The notes: generated by a model not told the origin, from the sequence alone. 64,000 nucleotides of DNA from Schauerella fraxinea (GCA_030849945.1 JAVDKK010000001.1:682001-746000), one strand, 5' to 3'. Numbered from the stretch's first letter, positions 33,802 to 49,240 are shown. Program-made: numbers and translations.

Positions 33802-34968
33802 ATGAGTTTGCCCACTGGCGACTGGAACTATCCCACTTCCATCAAGGCCGGGCCGGGTCGTATCGGCGCACTGCCGCAGTACTGCCGCGCGGCCGGCATG
33901 ACGGCACCGTTGCTCGTCACCGATCCGGGTTTGTCGAAACAGCCGATGGTGCTGGGCGCGCTAGAGGCGTGTCGCGCTGCCGGCTTGCGCATCGCGTGCT
34001 TCGACGGCATCAAGGGCAATCCCACGTTGGGTAACGTGGCCGACGGCGTGGCCGTTCTGCGCGATGGTCGGCACGACGGCGTGATCGCGTTCGGCGGCGG
34101 CTCGGCATTGGATGCAGGCAAGGCGATCGCCTTGATGGCGCATCAAACGGGCGCGCTTTGGGACTACGAGGATGTGGGCACCCAATTCGAACGTGTGGAC
34201 GTGGCCGCAATGGTGCCCGTGATCGCGGTGCCGACCACCTCCGGCACCGGATCGGAAGTGGGGCGGGCGTCGGTCATCACCGACGAAACGGCGCATCGCA
34301 AACGCTTCATCTTTCATCCGAAGATGCTGCCGGGCCTGGTCATCCTCGATCCGGAATTGACGGTGGGTCTGCCGGTGCAGTTGACGGCGGCCACCGGTAT
34401 GGATGCGCTGTCGCATAATCTCGAGGCCTATTGCGCGCCGGGATTTCACCCGATGGCCAGCGGCATCGCGCTCGAGGCCATGCGGTTGATTTCGCTCTAC
34501 CTGCCGCGCGCCGTGGCCGACGGCCGCGATCTTGAGGCGCGCTATTACATGCTGGTCGCCTCGGCCATGGGCGCCACCGCCTTTCAGCGCGGATTGGGGG
34601 CAATGCATGCGCTCGCGCATCCGCTTGGCGCGCGCTACGACGCCCATCACGGCCTGCTCAACGCGATCCTGATGCCCTATGTGCTGCAGGCCAATCGCAG
34701 CGCGATCGAAGAACCGTTATCGCGCCTCGCCCGGCATCTCCGCCTGGCCGACGAGTCGTCGCAAGGCGTCATTGATTGGGTGCTCGATCTGCGGCGTCGC
34801 TTCGGTATCGCCCACACACTGGCCGAGATCGATATCCATGCGGATGCGGCTGCGGCCGTGAGCGAAGAGGCGGCCGCCGATCCGTCGGCTGCGAGCAATC
34901 CCATCGATCTGGGAGCGGCACGCTATCGGACGCTTTTTGAAGACGCGGTGCACGGGCGCATGGCGTGA
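33802..34968 (+). CDS. iron-containing (group III) alcohol dehydrogenase
   Basis: NAD(P)-dependent metal alcohol dehydrogenase of 388 residues. The nucleotide loop GGGSALDAGKAIAL (about 93-106) is followed by PTTSGTGSEV. Candidate metal ligands are D and H in TGMDALSHNLEAY, H in MHALAHPLGARYDAHHG and the last histidine pair there. An AAGGAG lies 9 bases before the ATG; an out-of-frame ATG at 33795 is ignored. As the last gene of the ligase-aldehyde dehydrogenase cluster it probably acts on the hydroxyl group of an amino alcohol or its glutamyl derivative. Confidence 0.92.
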   Translation: MSLPTGDWNYPTSIKAGPGRIGALPQYCRAAGMTAPLLVTDPGLSKQPMVLGALEACRAAGLRIACFDGIKGNPTLGNVADGVAVLRDGRHDGVIAFGGGSALDAGKAIALMAHQTGALWDYEDVGTQFERVDVAAMVPVIAVPTTSGTGSEVGRASVITDETAHRKRFIFHPKMLPGLVILDPELTVGLPVQLTAATGMDALSHNLEAYCAPGFHPMASGIALEAMRLISLYLPRAVADGRDLEARYYMLVASAMGATAFQRGLGAMHALAHPLGARYDAHHGLLNAILMPYVLQANRSAIEEPLSRLARHLRLADESSQGVIDWVLDLRRRFGIAHTLAEIDIHADAAAAVSEEAAADPSAASNPIDLGAARYRTLFEDAVHGRMA

Positions 34969-35168
34969 TCGCACGACCAGGTTGAGGCGGCCTGTGCGGT
35001 CGCCACACGGCGAACAGTGAAAGGGCGAACGGTGATCGGTGAGCAGTGAATGCTGGTCATCGAGCCGCTTCGTCCCCAATCGCGCCGCGGAAAACCGGCA
35101 CCGTGGCGTTTTTTTCACGGTCCAGCAAAAAAATTTGCAGGAAATCACGATATTTTCCCCATACCGGT
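34969..35168. other. intergenic region before the tRNA-tuf operon
   Basis: About 200 bases. Short degenerate repeats of (C/G)GAACRGTGA/GGTGAGCAGTGA type occur at 35010-35050. I see no ORF or clear terminator for the preceding operon. Confidence 0.35.
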
Positions 35169-35197
35169 TTGACATGGGCATCGAAACTCTCCATAAT
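35169..35197 (+). promoter_or_regulatory. sigma-70 promoter of the tRNA-tuf operon
   Basis: TTGACA (35169-35174), 17-base spacer, CATAAT (35192-35197): a near-consensus promoter whose -10 ends 15 bases before tRNA-Tyr. Confidence 0.88.
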
Positions 35198-35212
35198 TTG
35201 AGGTTCTCCGCT

Positions 35213-35299
35213 GGAGGGGTGCCCGAGTGGTTAAAGGGGGCAGACTGTAAATCTGTTGACCTTGCGTCTACGTTGGTTCGAATCCAACCTCCTCCACCA
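35213..35299 (+). tRNA. tRNA-Tyr (anticodon GTA)
   Basis: 87 bases. The acceptor GGAGGGG pairs with CTCCTCC (one G-T pair); D loop GAGTGGTTAAA, anticodon loop ACTGTAAAT, a long variable arm as expected for a class II tRNA, T loop GTTCGAATC, and an encoded 3' CCA. Confidence 0.96.
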
Positions 35300-35487
35300 G
35301 AGAGCCTGTTTCAACATCCATCGTTGTGCCATTGCGCCAGCCTGACTGCGCCTAAAAGCAGCGGCCTTGGGAGGACTTGTCCTCTAGGAAACTCGATTTC
35401 CCCATCAAGGTTGTGACTTCTACGGATCGCGTGGGTTAGCGAATGTGCGGCGATGGGTGCGGGGCAGTGGCGGTGAATCCAATCGGC

Positions 35488-35561
35488 GCGGGTGTAGCTC
35501 AATGGTAGAGCAGAAGCCTTCCAAGCTTACGACGAGGGTTCGATTCCCTTCACCCGCTCCA
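35488..35561 (+). tRNA. tRNA-Gly (anticodon TCC)
   Basis: 74 bases. Acceptor GCGGGTG with CACCCGC, D arm GCTCAATGGTAGAGC, anticodon loop CTTCCAA, T loop GTTCGATTC, encoded CCA. Same transcript as tRNA-Tyr and tRNA-Thr. Confidence 0.96.
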
Positions 35562-35586
35562 ACGTTTTTTGCTAGATCAAGAATTT

Positions 35587-35661
<75 letters not shown>

Positions 35662-35759
35662 CTCTTTTTAGCGCGTCTTTTCCTTCTCTTTCTATCGCCG
35701 TATTCCGGTGATGCCTCGCCGGCACCCGGAAACGTCAATCCACTGTCAGGAGTTCAGCC

Positions 35760-36950
35760 ATGGCAAAAGGTAAGTTTGAACGTACCAAACCGCACGTGAA
35801 CGTGGGTACGATCGGTCACGTTGACCACGGCAAGACCACGTTGACGGCGGCGATCACGACGGTTCTGTCGGCGAAGTTTGGCGGCGAAGCCCGCGGCTAC
35901 GACCAGATCGACGCGGCTCCGGAAGAAAAGGCACGCGGTATCACGATCAACACGGCACACGTCGAGTACGAAACGGAAGCGCGTCACTATGCGCACGTTG
36001 ACTGCCCGGGCCACGCTGACTATGTGAAGAACATGATCACGGGTGCCGCACAAATGGACGGCGCCATCCTGGTGGTGTCGGCCGCTGACGGCCCGATGCC
36101 CCAAACGCGCGAGCACATCCTGCTGTCGCGTCAGGTGGGCGTGCCCTACATCATCGTCTTCCTGAACAAGGCAGACATGGTTGACGACGAAGAGTTGCTG
36201 GAACTGGTCGAAATGGAAGTGCGCGAGCTGCTTTCGAAGTACGACTTTCCGGGCGACGACACGCCGATCATCAAGGGTTCGGCCAAATTGGCGCTGGAAG
36301 GCGACAAGGGCGAGCTGGGCGAGCAAGCGATTTTCAAGCTGGCCGAAGCGCTGGACACGTACATTCCGATGCCGGAGCGCGCTGTTGACGGTACGTTCCT
36401 GATGCCGGTTGAAGACGTGTTCTCGATCTCGGGTCGTGGCACGGTGGTGACGGGTCGTATCGAGCGCGGCATCATCAAGGTCGGCGAAGAAATCGAAATC
36501 GTCGGCATCAAGGATACGGTCAAGACGACGTGCACGGGCGTGGAAATGTTCCGCAAGCTGCTTGACCAAGGTCAAGCCGGCGACAACGTGGGCATTCTGT
36601 TGCGCGGCACGAAGCGTGAAGACATCGAGCGTGGCCAAGTGTTGGCCAAGCCGGGTTCGATCAAGCCGCACAAAGAGTTCACGGCCGAGGTCTACATTCT
36701 GTCGAAAGAAGAAGGTGGCCGTCACACGCCGTTCTTCCAGGGCTATCGTCCCCAATTCTACTTCCGCACGACGGACGTGACGGGCACGATCGAACTGCCG
36801 AAGGACAAGGAAATGGTTCTGCCGGGCGACAACGTGTCGATCACGGTCAAGCTGTTGGCTCCGATCGCCATGGAAGACGGTCTGCGCTTCGCCATTCGTG
36901 AAGGCGGTCGTACCGTCGGCGCCGGCGTCGTGGCTACCATCATCGCCTAA
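35760..36950 (+). CDS. tuf: elongation factor Tu
   Basis: GTPase that brings aminoacyl-tRNA to the ribosome, 396 residues, full length. G1 GHVDHGKTT, switch RGITI, G3 DCPGHADY, G4 NKAD and G5 SAK segments are intact; domains 2 and 3 follow ([32 protein letters not shown]). CAGGAG precedes the ATG. Codon choice is strongly biased, fitting high expression. Betaproteobacteria usually carry a second tuf in the str operon; only this copy is in the window. Confidence 0.99.
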   Translation: MAKGKFERTKPHVNVGTIGHVDHGKTTLTAAITTVLSAKFGGEARGYDQIDAAPEEKARGITINTAHVEYETEARHYAHVDCPGHADYVKNMITGAAQMDGAILVVSAADGPMPQTREHILLSRQVGVPYIIVFLNKADMVDDEELLELVEMEVRELLSKYDFPGDDTPIIKGSAKLALEGDKGELGEQAIFKLAEALDTYIPMPERAVDGTFLMPVEDVFSISGRGTVVTGRIERGIIKVGEEIEIVGIKDTVKTTCTGVEMFRKLLDQGQAGDNVGILLRGTKREDIERGQVLAKPGSIKPHKEFTAEVYILSKEEGGRHTPFFQGYRPQFYFRTTDVTGTIELPKDKEMVLPGDNVSITVKLLAPIAMEDGLRFAIREGGRTVGAGVVATIIA

Positions 36951-36965
36951 GTAAAAGGGAATAAC

Positions 36966-37001
36966 GCAGACCTTCGTCAAGAGGTCTGCTGCATTTCTTT
37001 T
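36966..37001 (+). terminator. probable terminator after tuf
   Basis: Hairpin GCAGACCT (36966-36973) with AGGTCTGC (36982-36989), followed by TGCATTTCTTTT. It starts 16 bases after the tuf stop. The T tract is interrupted, so read-through to tRNA-Trp and secE is possible. Confidence 0.7.
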
Positions 37002-37108
37002 GAAAAAGTAGTATCATGGATGGTTCCGCGAGGGCCATCCAATTTTTGTCAACAGATGCCTGGATATCGCGGGCCTGTTTTAGAACGATTGAAGTTCATT
37101 GAAGTTTT

Positions 37109-37184
37109 AGGGGCATAGCTCAATTGGCAGAGCGTCGGTCTCCAAAACCGAAGGTTGTAGGTTCGATTCCTACTGCCCCTGCCA
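37109..37184 (+). tRNA. tRNA-Trp (anticodon CCA)
   Basis: 76 bases. Acceptor AGGGGCA with TGCCCCT, D arm GCTCAATTGGCAGAGC, anticodon loop CTCCAAA, T loop GTTCGATTC, encoded CCA. It sits 53 bases before secE, the usual position in Burkholderiales. Confidence 0.96.
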
Positions 37185-37236
37185 CCCGCCGGAGAACATC
37201 GCGAGCTACGCATTCACGGCGGGCACGTGTCGCAAT

Positions 37237-37617
37237 ATGTCGAATACCAGTGTTGAAACCGTAACCAGTACCGCCGATAAGCTCAAGCTTGCATTGGCCG
37301 TACTTGTCATTATCGCGGGTATTGTCGCTTTCTCGATGCTTTCGTCGCAGCCCATGGCGGCTCGCGTAGGCGTCTTCATCGGCAGCTTGATTGTTGCGGC
37401 GCTGCTGGCATGGATCAGTGAGCCGGGCCGTCGCACCCTGAGCTTCGGTCAAGAATCGTATAACGAAGTCAAACGCGTGTCGTGGCCGACGCGCAAAGAA
37501 ACGACCCAGATGACGGGGATCGTTTTCGCATTCGTCGCCGTCATGGGATTGTTCATGTGGGTGCTCGACAAGGGCATCGAATGGGTGATCTACGGCGTAT
37601 TGCTGGGTTGGAAATAA
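37237..37617 (+). CDS. secE: preprotein translocase subunit SecE
   Basis: Inner-membrane subunit of the SecYEG channel, 126 residues with three membrane helices (about 17-36, 42-60 and 95-115), the long E. coli-like form. The conserved amphipathic segment ESYNEVKRVSWPTRKETTQMTGIVF precedes the last helix. nusG follows after 9 bases. The ribosome site is poor, but the start is fixed by family length. Confidence 0.95.
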   Translation: MSNTSVETVTSTADKLKLALAVLVIIAGIVAFSMLSSQPMAARVGVFIGSLIVAALLAWISEPGRRTLSFGQESYNEVKRVSWPTRKETTQMTGIVFAFVAVMGLFMWVLDKGIEWVIYGVLLGWK

Positions 37618-37626
37618 GGACGGCTG

Positions 37627-38160
37627 ATGAGTAAACGTTGGTATGTCGTCCATGTGTATTCCGGCATGGAAAAAAGTGTGCATAAGGCGTTGGTCGAGCG
37701 TATCGATCGTGCCGGACTGCAAACCTCGTTCGGCCAGATCCTGGTCCCGTCCGAGGAAGTCGTCGAAGTAAAGGGTGGTCAGAAGTCGATTACCGAACGT
37801 CGGATTTTCCCGGGCTATGTCCTGGTCGAAATGGATCTGACGGACGAGACCTGGCACCTGGTCAAGAATACGAATCGGGTGACCGGCTTCCTGGGTACGA
37901 GTAACAACCGTCCCACGCCGATCTCTGCGAAGGAAGTCGAGAAGATCCTCAACCAGATGGAAGAGGGTGTCGAGAAGCCCCGCCCCAAGATTCTCTTCGA
38001 AGTTGGCGAGATGGTTAGGGTCAAGGAAGGTCCGTTTGCCGATTTCAATGGCAACGTCGAAGAAGTGAATTACGAAAAGAGCAAGGTGCGCGTTTCGGTG
38101 ACCATTTTCGGTCGCGCCACGCCTGTCGAACTCGATTTCAGCCAGGTCGAAAAGACCTGA
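37627..38160 (+). CDS. nusG: transcription termination/antitermination factor NusG
   Basis: Binds RNA polymerase and links it to Rho or the ribosome; 177 residues. The NGN domain starts [20 protein letters not shown] and contains [13 protein letters not shown]; the KOW domain is [30 protein letters not shown] precedes the ATG. Co-transcribed with secE and probably with the ribosomal protein genes. Confidence 0.98.
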   Translation: MSKRWYVVHVYSGMEKSVHKALVERIDRAGLQTSFGQILVPSEEVVEVKGGQKSITERRIFPGYVLVEMDLTDETWHLVKNTNRVTGFLGTSNNRPTPISAKEVEKILNQMEEGVEKPRPKILFEVGEMVRVKEGPFADFNGNVEEVNYEKSKVRVSVTIFGRATPVELDFSQVEKT

Positions 38161-38221
38161 TTTCAACCCCGGGGAGCCGTCGCTTGCGAGTGTCGGCGTT
38201 TGTACCCGTTAGGAGCTAAGC

Positions 38222-38653
38222 ATGGCGAAGAAAATCGTCGGCTTTATCAAGCTGCAAGTACCGGCTGGTAAGGCTAACCCCTCCCCCCCGATTGGCCCCG
38301 CACTGGGTCAGCGCGGTCTGAACATCATGGAATTTTGCAAGGCGTTCAACGCCAAGACGCAGGGCATGGAGCCCGGTCTGCCGATTCCCGTGGTGATCAC
38401 GGCTTTCGCCGACAAGAGCTTCACCTTCATCATGAAGACGCCGCCGGCGACTATCCTGATCAAGAAAGCTGCCGGTATCACCAAGGGTTCGCCCACGCCG
38501 CATACCACCAAGGTCGGCACGCTGACGCGCGCCCAGGCTGAAGAAATCGCCAAGACCAAGGAACCGGATCTGACGGCTGCCGATCTGGATGCCGCCGTTC
38601 GCACGATCGCCGGTAGCGCCCGCAGCATGGGCATCACGGTTGAGGGGATTTAA
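38222..38653 (+). CDS. rplK: 50S ribosomal protein L11
   Basis: Binds the GTPase-associated centre of 23S rRNA; 143 residues. It shows [34 protein letters not shown], with the proline-rich thiostrepton-contact helix, and the C-terminal [19 protein letters not shown] lies before the ATG. rplA starts two bases after its stop. Confidence 0.98.
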   Translation: MAKKIVGFIKLQVPAGKANPSPPIGPALGQRGLNIMEFCKAFNAKTQGMEPGLPIPVVITAFADKSFTFIMKTPPATILIKKAAGITKGSPTPHTTKVGTLTRAQAEEIAKTKEPDLTAADLDAAVRTIAGSARSMGITVEGI

Positions 38654-38655
38654 TC

Positions 38656-39351
38656 ATGGCTAAATTGACCAAGCGTTCCGCCGCTTTGCGCGAAAAAATC
38701 GACCGCAACAAGCTGTACCCGGTGACCGATGCCTTGACCCTGATCAAGGAAACGGCCACGGCCAAGTTTGACGAGTCCATCGACGTTGCCGTGCAACTCG
38801 GTATCGACCCCAAGAAATCGGACCAACTGGTTCGCGGTTCGGTGGTTCTGCCCGCCGGTACCGGCAAGAGCGTTCGTGTTGCCGTTTTCGCCCAAGGCGA
38901 AAAAGCTGAAGCCGCCCGTGCCGCCGGCGCCGACATCGTCGGTCTGGAAGATCTGGCTGAGCAAATCAAGGCCGGCAAGATGGACTTCGATATCGTCATC
39001 GCCTCGCCCGACACGATGCGTGTTGTTGGCGCCCTCGGTCAAGTGTTGGGCCCCCGTGGCCTGATGCCGAACCCGAAGGTCGGCACCGTGACGCCCGACG
39101 TCGCACAAGCTGTGAAGAACGCCAAGGCCGGTCAGGTTCAGTACCGTACCGACAAGGCAGGCATCATCCACGCAACGATCGGCCGTGCGTCGTTCGGCGT
39201 GGAACAGCTGCAATCGAACTTGTCGGCTCTGGTCGACGCGCTGCAAAAAGCGCGTCCCGCCGCAGCCAAGGGCGTTTACCTGCGCAAGCTCGCCGTTTCG
39301 TCCACGATGGGCGGCGGTGCGCGCGTTGAAATCGCCTCGTTGACTGCCTGA
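38656..39351 (+). CDS. rplA: 50S ribosomal protein L1
   Basis: Stalk-base protein of the large subunit near the E site and translational repressor of the rplKA messenger in relatives; 231 residues. Typical segments are [45 protein letters not shown] and [16 protein letters not shown]. Two bases separate it from rplK, so the two are translationally linked. Confidence 0.98.
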   Translation: MAKLTKRSAALREKIDRNKLYPVTDALTLIKETATAKFDESIDVAVQLGIDPKKSDQLVRGSVVLPAGTGKSVRVAVFAQGEKAEAARAAGADIVGLEDLAEQIKAGKMDFDIVIASPDTMRVVGALGQVLGPRGLMPNPKVGTVTPDVAQAVKNAKAGQVQYRTDKAGIIHATIGRASFGVEQLQSNLSALVDALQKARPAAAKGVYLRKLAVSSTMGGGARVEIASLTA

Positions 39352-39651
39352 GCCTAATCGCTCAGTGCCGTTGACGGCATAACGTACTTTGGGCCGTACC
39401 CATGTTTTTATGGGTGCTGCTGTCAAAGACCGCTGGAGCAGCACCGTTCTAGTCGTTGGACCAACCGTCGGACTTCATGTCAGGCGGCCAACGCGGACGA
39501 GGCTACTTAATACCGGAAGTTGACGCTTCCGAATCCAGCGTAGACGGCGCCCAGGAAGATTTCTTTACCCTAAGAACTCGACCAGGTCGCCGCATTCGGT
39601 TGATGCAAAAGGGGATTTCCCCCAAGCATCTTTTGATGGAGTGTTCAAACC
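39352..39651 (+). promoter_or_regulatory. rplJL leader region
   Basis: Exactly 300 bases between rplA and rplJ with no ORF of its own. Small hairpins are visible (for example CCCAT...ATGGG near 39399-39414 and GGGGATTTCCCCC near 39611). In related bacteria this interval carries the L10-(L12) complex binding site that represses rplJL translation, and often a promoter. I infer the same here from position; I could not model the fold. Confidence 0.5.
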
Positions 39652-40176
39652 GTGAGTCTCAATCGTCAAGAGAAAGCGGTGGTGATCGAGGAAGTGTCGA
39701 AACAAGTTTCGACAGCACAATCGATCGTTATCGCCGAGTACCGTGGTCTGGACGTCGCCTCTGTCACCGTACTGCGCAAAACTGCGCGTGAACAGGGTGT
39801 GTATCTGCGAGTTCTGAAGAACTCGCTGGCACGCCGCGCTGTTGCCGGCACGGCTTTCGAGCCGTTGTCGGAACAGCTGACCGGTCCGCTGATCTATGGT
39901 ATCAGCACCGACCCGGTCAATGCGGCCAAGGTTCTCGCAACTTTCGCAAAAACCAACGACAAGCTGGTCATCAAGGGCGGTTCGCTGCCCAACAGCTTGC
40001 TGACCGCTGATGGTGTCAAGGCCCTGGCCACGATGCCTTCGCGTGATGAGTTGTTGTCGAAGTTGCTGGGCACCATGCAAGCCCCGATCGCGCAATTCGT
40101 GCGTACGCTCAACGAAGTTCCGACCAAGTTCGTCCGCGGCCTCGCAGCCGTGCGCGACCAAAAGGCCGAGGCTTAA
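39652..40176 (+). CDS. rplJ: 50S ribosomal protein L10
   Basis: Stalk base that carries the L7/L12 dimers; 174 residues. It begins [24 protein letters not shown] with a GTG start codon, preceded by GATGGAG, and contains [19 protein letters not shown] and [13 protein letters not shown]. The C-terminal helix holds the L12 docking sites. The GTG start and the leader suggest controlled translation. Confidence 0.97.
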   Translation: MSLNRQEKAVVIEEVSKQVSTAQSIVIAEYRGLDVASVTVLRKTAREQGVYLRVLKNSLARRAVAGTAFEPLSEQLTGPLIYGISTDPVNAAKVLATFAKTNDKLVIKGGSLPNSLLTADGVKALATMPSRDELLSKLLGTMQAPIAQFVRTLNEVPTKFVRGLAAVRDQKAEA

Positions 40177-40259
40177 CGCCTTCGTCCCGTCGGAGCCGGT
40201 TGAACGACCGAGCGACACCCAACCCTGGTTTTATCCCAAATATTTTGGAGTTCTTTTAA

Positions 40260-40634
40260 ATGGCACTGAACAAAGCTGAAATCCTCGAAGCCGTTGCTGG
40301 CATGACCGTTCTCGAATTGTCCGAACTGATCAAGGACATGGAAGAGAAGTTTGGCGTGTCGGCTGCTGCCGCCGCCGTGGCTGTTGCCGCACCCGCCGGC
40401 GCTGCCGCCGTTGCTGAAGAGCAAACCGAATTCAACGTCATGCTGCTCGAAGCTGGCGCGAACAAGGTCAGCGTCATCAAGGCCGTGCGCGAACTGACGG
40501 GCCTCGGCCTGAAGGAAGCCAAGGATCTGGTTGACGGCGCTCCTAAGGCTGTCAAGGAAGCTGTGGCCAAGGCTGACGCCGAAGCCGCCAAGAAGAAGCT
40601 GGAAGACGCCGGCGCCAAGGTCGAAGTTAAGTAA
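40260..40634 (+). CDS. rplL: 50S ribosomal protein L7/L12
   Basis: Stalk protein that recruits translation GTPases; 124 residues. N-terminal dimerisation helix ([20 protein letters not shown]), an Ala-rich hinge (about 38-54), and the C-terminal domain with [23 protein letters not shown] and [16 protein letters not shown]. It is preceded by TTTTGGAG and followed by a strong terminator or attenuator before rpoB. Confidence 0.98.
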   Translation: MALNKAEILEAVAGMTVLELSELIKDMEEKFGVSAAAAAVAVAAPAGAAAVAEEQTEFNVMLLEAGANKVSVIKAVRELTGLGLKEAKDLVDGAPKAVKEAVAKADAEAAKKKLEDAGAKVEVK

Positions 40635-40648
40635 GACCTGGTGTCGAC

Positions 40649-40686
40649 GCCCGGGGACAGCGCTGTTAGCCGTCCCCGGGCTTTTG
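40649..40686 (+). terminator. attenuator/terminator between rplL and rpoB
   Basis: Stem GCCCGGGGAC (40649-40658) with GTCCCCGGGC (40672-40681), then TTTT. It is 15 bases past the rplL stop. In this operon such a structure normally lets only part of transcription continue into rpoBC, which explains the higher ribosomal-protein output. Confidence 0.88.
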
Positions 40687-40798
40687 CGTTTCCAGGAAAC
40701 CCCTCTGACGGTGTCAACTTTCACCCCCAGAGATGTTTCCTGGAGTCGTACCCCAGGGCCGTGGTTGACGGCCTATGTAACCTCGAGTCGGAGTGCTC

Positions 40799-43700
40799 AT
40801 GCCTTACTCGTACACCGAAAAAAAGCGCATCCGGAAAAGCTTTGCCAAGCGTGAGGACGTTCAGGACGTCCCCTTCCTTCTGGCAACTCAGCTTCAGTCA
40901 TATCTCACCTTCCTGCAAGCCGATACCGCGCCTTCCCAACGCGAAAGCGATGGTCTACAGGCCGCTTTTTCGTCCATTTTCCCCATTTCCAGCCATAACG
41001 GTATGGCGCGCTTGGAATTCGTCAGCTACGTGCTCGGCGAACCGGTGTTCGACGTCAAGGAATGTCAACAGCGCGGTCTGACCTATGCGTCGCCTTTGCG
41101 CGCCAAGGTTCGCCTGGTGCTGCTTGACCGCGAAGTCAGCAAGCCGACCGTCAAGGAAGTCAAAGAGCAAGAAGTCTACATGGGCGAAATTCCGCTCATG
41201 ACGGGCACGGGCTCTTTTGTCATCAATGGCACCGAGCGTGTGATCGTGTCCCAGCTGCACCGTTCGCCCGGCGTGTTCTTCGAACACGATCGCGGCAAGA
41301 CGCACAGCTCGGGCAAGCTCTTGTTCTCGGCCCGCGTGATTCCTTACCGCGGTTCGTGGCTCGACTTCGAATTCGATCCGAAGGACGTCCTGTTCTTCCG
41401 TGTCGACCGTCGTCGCAAGATGCCCGTCTCGATCCTGCTCAAGGCCATCGGCATGTCCGCCGAAGCCATCCTCGCGCACTTCTTCGAATTCGATAACTTC
41501 GAACTCAAAGATGAAGGCGCGATGATGGAATTCGTGTCCGAGCGTTGGAAGGGCGAAATGGCCCGTTTCGACATCTCGGATCGCGAAGGCAAGGTCCTGG
41601 TCGAAAAAGACAAGCGCATCAATGCCAAGCATCTGCGTGATGTGACCAATGCCGGTATCGAACGCATTTCGGTGCCGGAAGATTTCCTGATCGCCCGTCT
41701 GCTGGCCAAGAATGTCGTCGACCCCGAAACGGGCGAAGTCATTGCCAACGCCAACGACGAGATCACCGAAGGCGTGCTGGCATCGCTGCGCACCGCCGGT
41801 GTCCGTGAACTGCAAACGCTGTACACGAACGATCTGGATCGCGGTCCGTACATCTCGCAAACGCTGCGTACCGACGACACCGCCGACCAACTGTCGGCGC
41901 GCGTGGCCATCTATCGCATGATGCGCCCCGGCGAACCCCCGACCGAAGAAGCGGTTGAGGCGTTGTTCAATCGTCTGTTTTACAGCGAAGAAACGTACGA
42001 CCTGTCGCGTGTTGGCCGTATGAAGGTCAACAGCCGTCTGAACCGCGAAGAAACGACGGCCGGCGCCATGACGCTGACCAACGATGACATCGTCCAGACC
42101 ATCCAGATCCTGGTTGAGCTGCGTAACGGTCGCGGTCAGATCGACGATATCGATCACTTGGGTAATCGTCGCGTGCGCTGTGTGGGCGAACTGGCCGAAA
42201 ACCAGTTCCGCGCCGGTCTCGTGCGCGTCGAGCGCGCCGTCAAGGAACGTCTGGGCCAGGCCGAGACGGAAAACCTGATGCCGCACGACCTGATCAATTC
42301 CAAGCCGATCTCGGCAGCCATCAAGGAATTCTTCGGTTCGAGCCAGTTGTCGCAGTTTATGGACCAAACCAACCCGTTGTCGGAAATCACGCACAAGCGT
42401 CGCGTTTCCGCCTTGGGACCTGGCGGTCTGACGCGCGAACGTGCGGGCTTCGAAGTGCGCGACGTGCACCCGACCCACTACGGCCGTGTGTGCCCGATCG
42501 AAACGCCTGAAGGTCCGAACATCGGCCTGATCAACTCGATGGCGTTGTATGCCCGCCTGAACGAGTACGGCTTCCTCGAAACGCCTTATCGCAAGGTGAT
42601 CGACGGTCGCGTGTCCGATCAGATCGAGTACCTGTCGGCCATCGAAGAAAGCCACTACGTGATCGCCCAGGCGAACGCGGAGCTGGACGAAGAAAAGCGT
42701 TTCACCGACGACCTCGTGGCTTGCCGCGAAGCCGGCGAAACCATGTTGACGGCCAACGCCAACGTGCACTACATGGACGTGGCACCGTCGCAGATCGTAT
42801 CGGTCGCGGCTTCGCTGATTCCGTTCCTTGAGCACGATGACGCGAACCGCGCATTGATGGGCGCCAACATGCAGCGTCAGGCTGTGCCTTGCCTGCGTCC
42901 CGAGAAGCCCGTCGTCGGTACGGGTATCGAGCGCACGGTGGCGGTCGACTCCGGTACGACCGTGCAGGCCCTGCGTGGCGGCATCGTCGATCATGTCGAC
43001 GCCGAGCGTGTCGTTATCCGCGTCAACGACGAAGAAAACGTCGCCGGCGAAGTGGGTGTCGACATCTACAACATGATCAAGTACACGCGTTCGAACCAGA
43101 ACACCAACATCAACCAACGTCCTATCGTCGCTCGCGGCGACAAGGTCGCCAAGGGTGACGTGCTCGCCGACGGCGCATCGACGGACCTGGGTGAGTTGGC
43201 GCTGGGTCAGAACATGCTGATCGCGTTCATGCCCTGGAACGGCTACAACTTCGAGGATTCGATTCTGATCTCCGAGAAGGTTGTTGCCGATGACCGCTAC
43301 ACCTCGATCCACATCGAGGAACTGACGGTTGTCGCGCGCGACACGAAGCTCGGACCTGAGGAAATCACGCGCGACATCAGCAACCTGGCCGAAACGCAAC
43401 TGAATCGTCTCGACGATTCGGGCATCGTCTACATTGGCGCCGAAGTCAGCGCCGACGACGTGCTGGTCGGCAAGGTCACGCCCAAGGGCGAGACCCAGCT
43501 GACGCCGGAAGAAAAGCTGTTGCGCGCGATTTTCGGCGAGAAGGCTTCGGACGTGAAAGATACGTCGCTGCGCGTGCCTTCGGGCATGACCGGCACGGTG
43601 ATCGACGTGCAAGTCTTCACCCGTGAAGGCATCGTGCGCGACAAGCGCGCTCAGTCCATCATCGACGATGAACTGCGCCGCTATCGCCAGGATTTGAACG

Positions 43701-44910
43701 ACCAGTTGCGCATCGTTGAGAACGATCAGTTCGATCGTATCGAAAAGATGTTGGTGAACAAGACCGTCAATGGCGGTCCGCGCAAGCTCGCCAAGGGCGC
43801 GACGGTCACCAAGCCGTACCTGGCCGACATGGACCGCTGGCAGTGGTTCGACATCCGTCTGGCCGACGAGCAGCACGCTGTGGTGCTCGAGCAGGCCAAG
43901 GAGTCGCTCGAACAGAAGCGTCACCAGTTCGATCTGGCGTTTGAAGAAAAGCGCAAGAAGCTCACGCAAGGCGACGAATTGCCGCCGGGCGTGTTGAAGA
44001 TGATCAAGGTGTACCTGGCCGTCAAACGCCGCCTGCAACCGGGCGACAAGATGGCCGGTCGTCACGGCAACAAGGGTGTGGTTTCGCGTATCACCCCGGT
44101 GGAAGATATGCCGCACATGGCCGACGGTACCCCCGCCGACATCGTGCTGAATCCGCTGGGCGTGCCGTCGCGGATGAACGTCGGGCAGGTGCTCGAGGTT
44201 CACTTGGGCTGGGCTGCCAAGGGCGTGGGCCATCGTATCGGCGACATGTTGCGCGACGAGCGCACGGCGCAGGTCAAGAACGTTCGTGCTTACCTCGACA
44301 AGGTCTATAACTCGACCGGATCGAGCGCGCGCATCGACGAACTGACCGACACCGAAGTCATCGAGATGGCGCACAACCTGAAGAAGGGTGTGCCGTTCGC
44401 GACCCCCGTCTTCGACGGTGCGACCGAAGCCGAAATCACGAAGATGCTCGAGTTGGCTTACCCGGACGATATCGCCAAGCGATTGAATCTGACGGAAAGC
44501 CGCACGCAGGCATGGCTGGTGGACGGTCGTACGGGCGAGCAGTTCGAACGCCCCGTCACGATCGGCTACATGCACTACCTGAAGCTGCATCACCTGGTTG
44601 ACGACAAAATGCACGCCCGTTCGACCGGACCTTACTCGCTCGTCACCCAACAGCCGTTGGGCGGTAAAGCGCAGTTCGGCGGCCAGCGTTTCGGGGAAAT
44701 GGAAGTGTGGGCGCTGGAAGCTTATGGCGCCGCTTACACCCTGCAGGAAATGCTGACGGTGAAGTCCGATGACATCAACGGCCGTACCAAGGTATACGAA
44801 AACATCGTCAAGGGTGACCACGTGATCGATGCCGGTATGCCGGAATCGTTCAACGTGCTGGTGAAGGAAATCCGCTCACTGGCCCTGGACATGGATTTGG
44901 AGCGTAACTA

Positions 44911-44911
<1 letters not shown>
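40799..44911 (+). CDS. rpoB: DNA-directed RNA polymerase beta subunit
   Basis: Catalytic core subunit of RNA polymerase, 1,370 residues, normal for Betaproteobacteria. It starts [20 protein letters not shown] at the ATG after GGAG; a GTG six bases earlier is not used by relatives. Landmarks are [32 protein letters not shown] (rifampicin pocket, wild-type-like with D, H, S and S positions occupied as usual), [26 protein letters not shown], and the C-terminal [30 protein letters not shown]. The stop TAA overlaps the rpoC ATG by one base. Confidence 0.99.
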
Positions 44912-49173
<4,262 letters not shown>

Positions 49174-49216
49174 TCGCGTTCATTGGGCGGCTTGCCGCTC
49201 AATGTTCAGGCGATGT

Positions 49217-49240
49217 GAAAAGGCCCCTTCGGGGGCCTTT
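49217..49240 (+). terminator. rpoBC operon terminator
   Basis: AAAAGGCCCC-TTCG-GGGGCCTTTT, followed by TCTTT: a ten-base stem with a tetraloop, 43 bases after rpoC. Its symmetry lets it act in both directions, so it may also stop the convergent ABC-transporter operon. Confidence 0.95.

Noticed and set aside
35754..36980. Minus-strand open frame of 408 codons opposite tuf
   Set aside because: Its length follows from tuf codon bias; the amino acid composition is typical of a shadow frame.
40955..44821. Minus-strand open frame of 1,288 codons opposite rpoB
   Set aside because: It mirrors the strongly biased codon use of rpoB, contains no known domain and is rich in His/Asp/Arg as antisense frames of GC-rich genes are.
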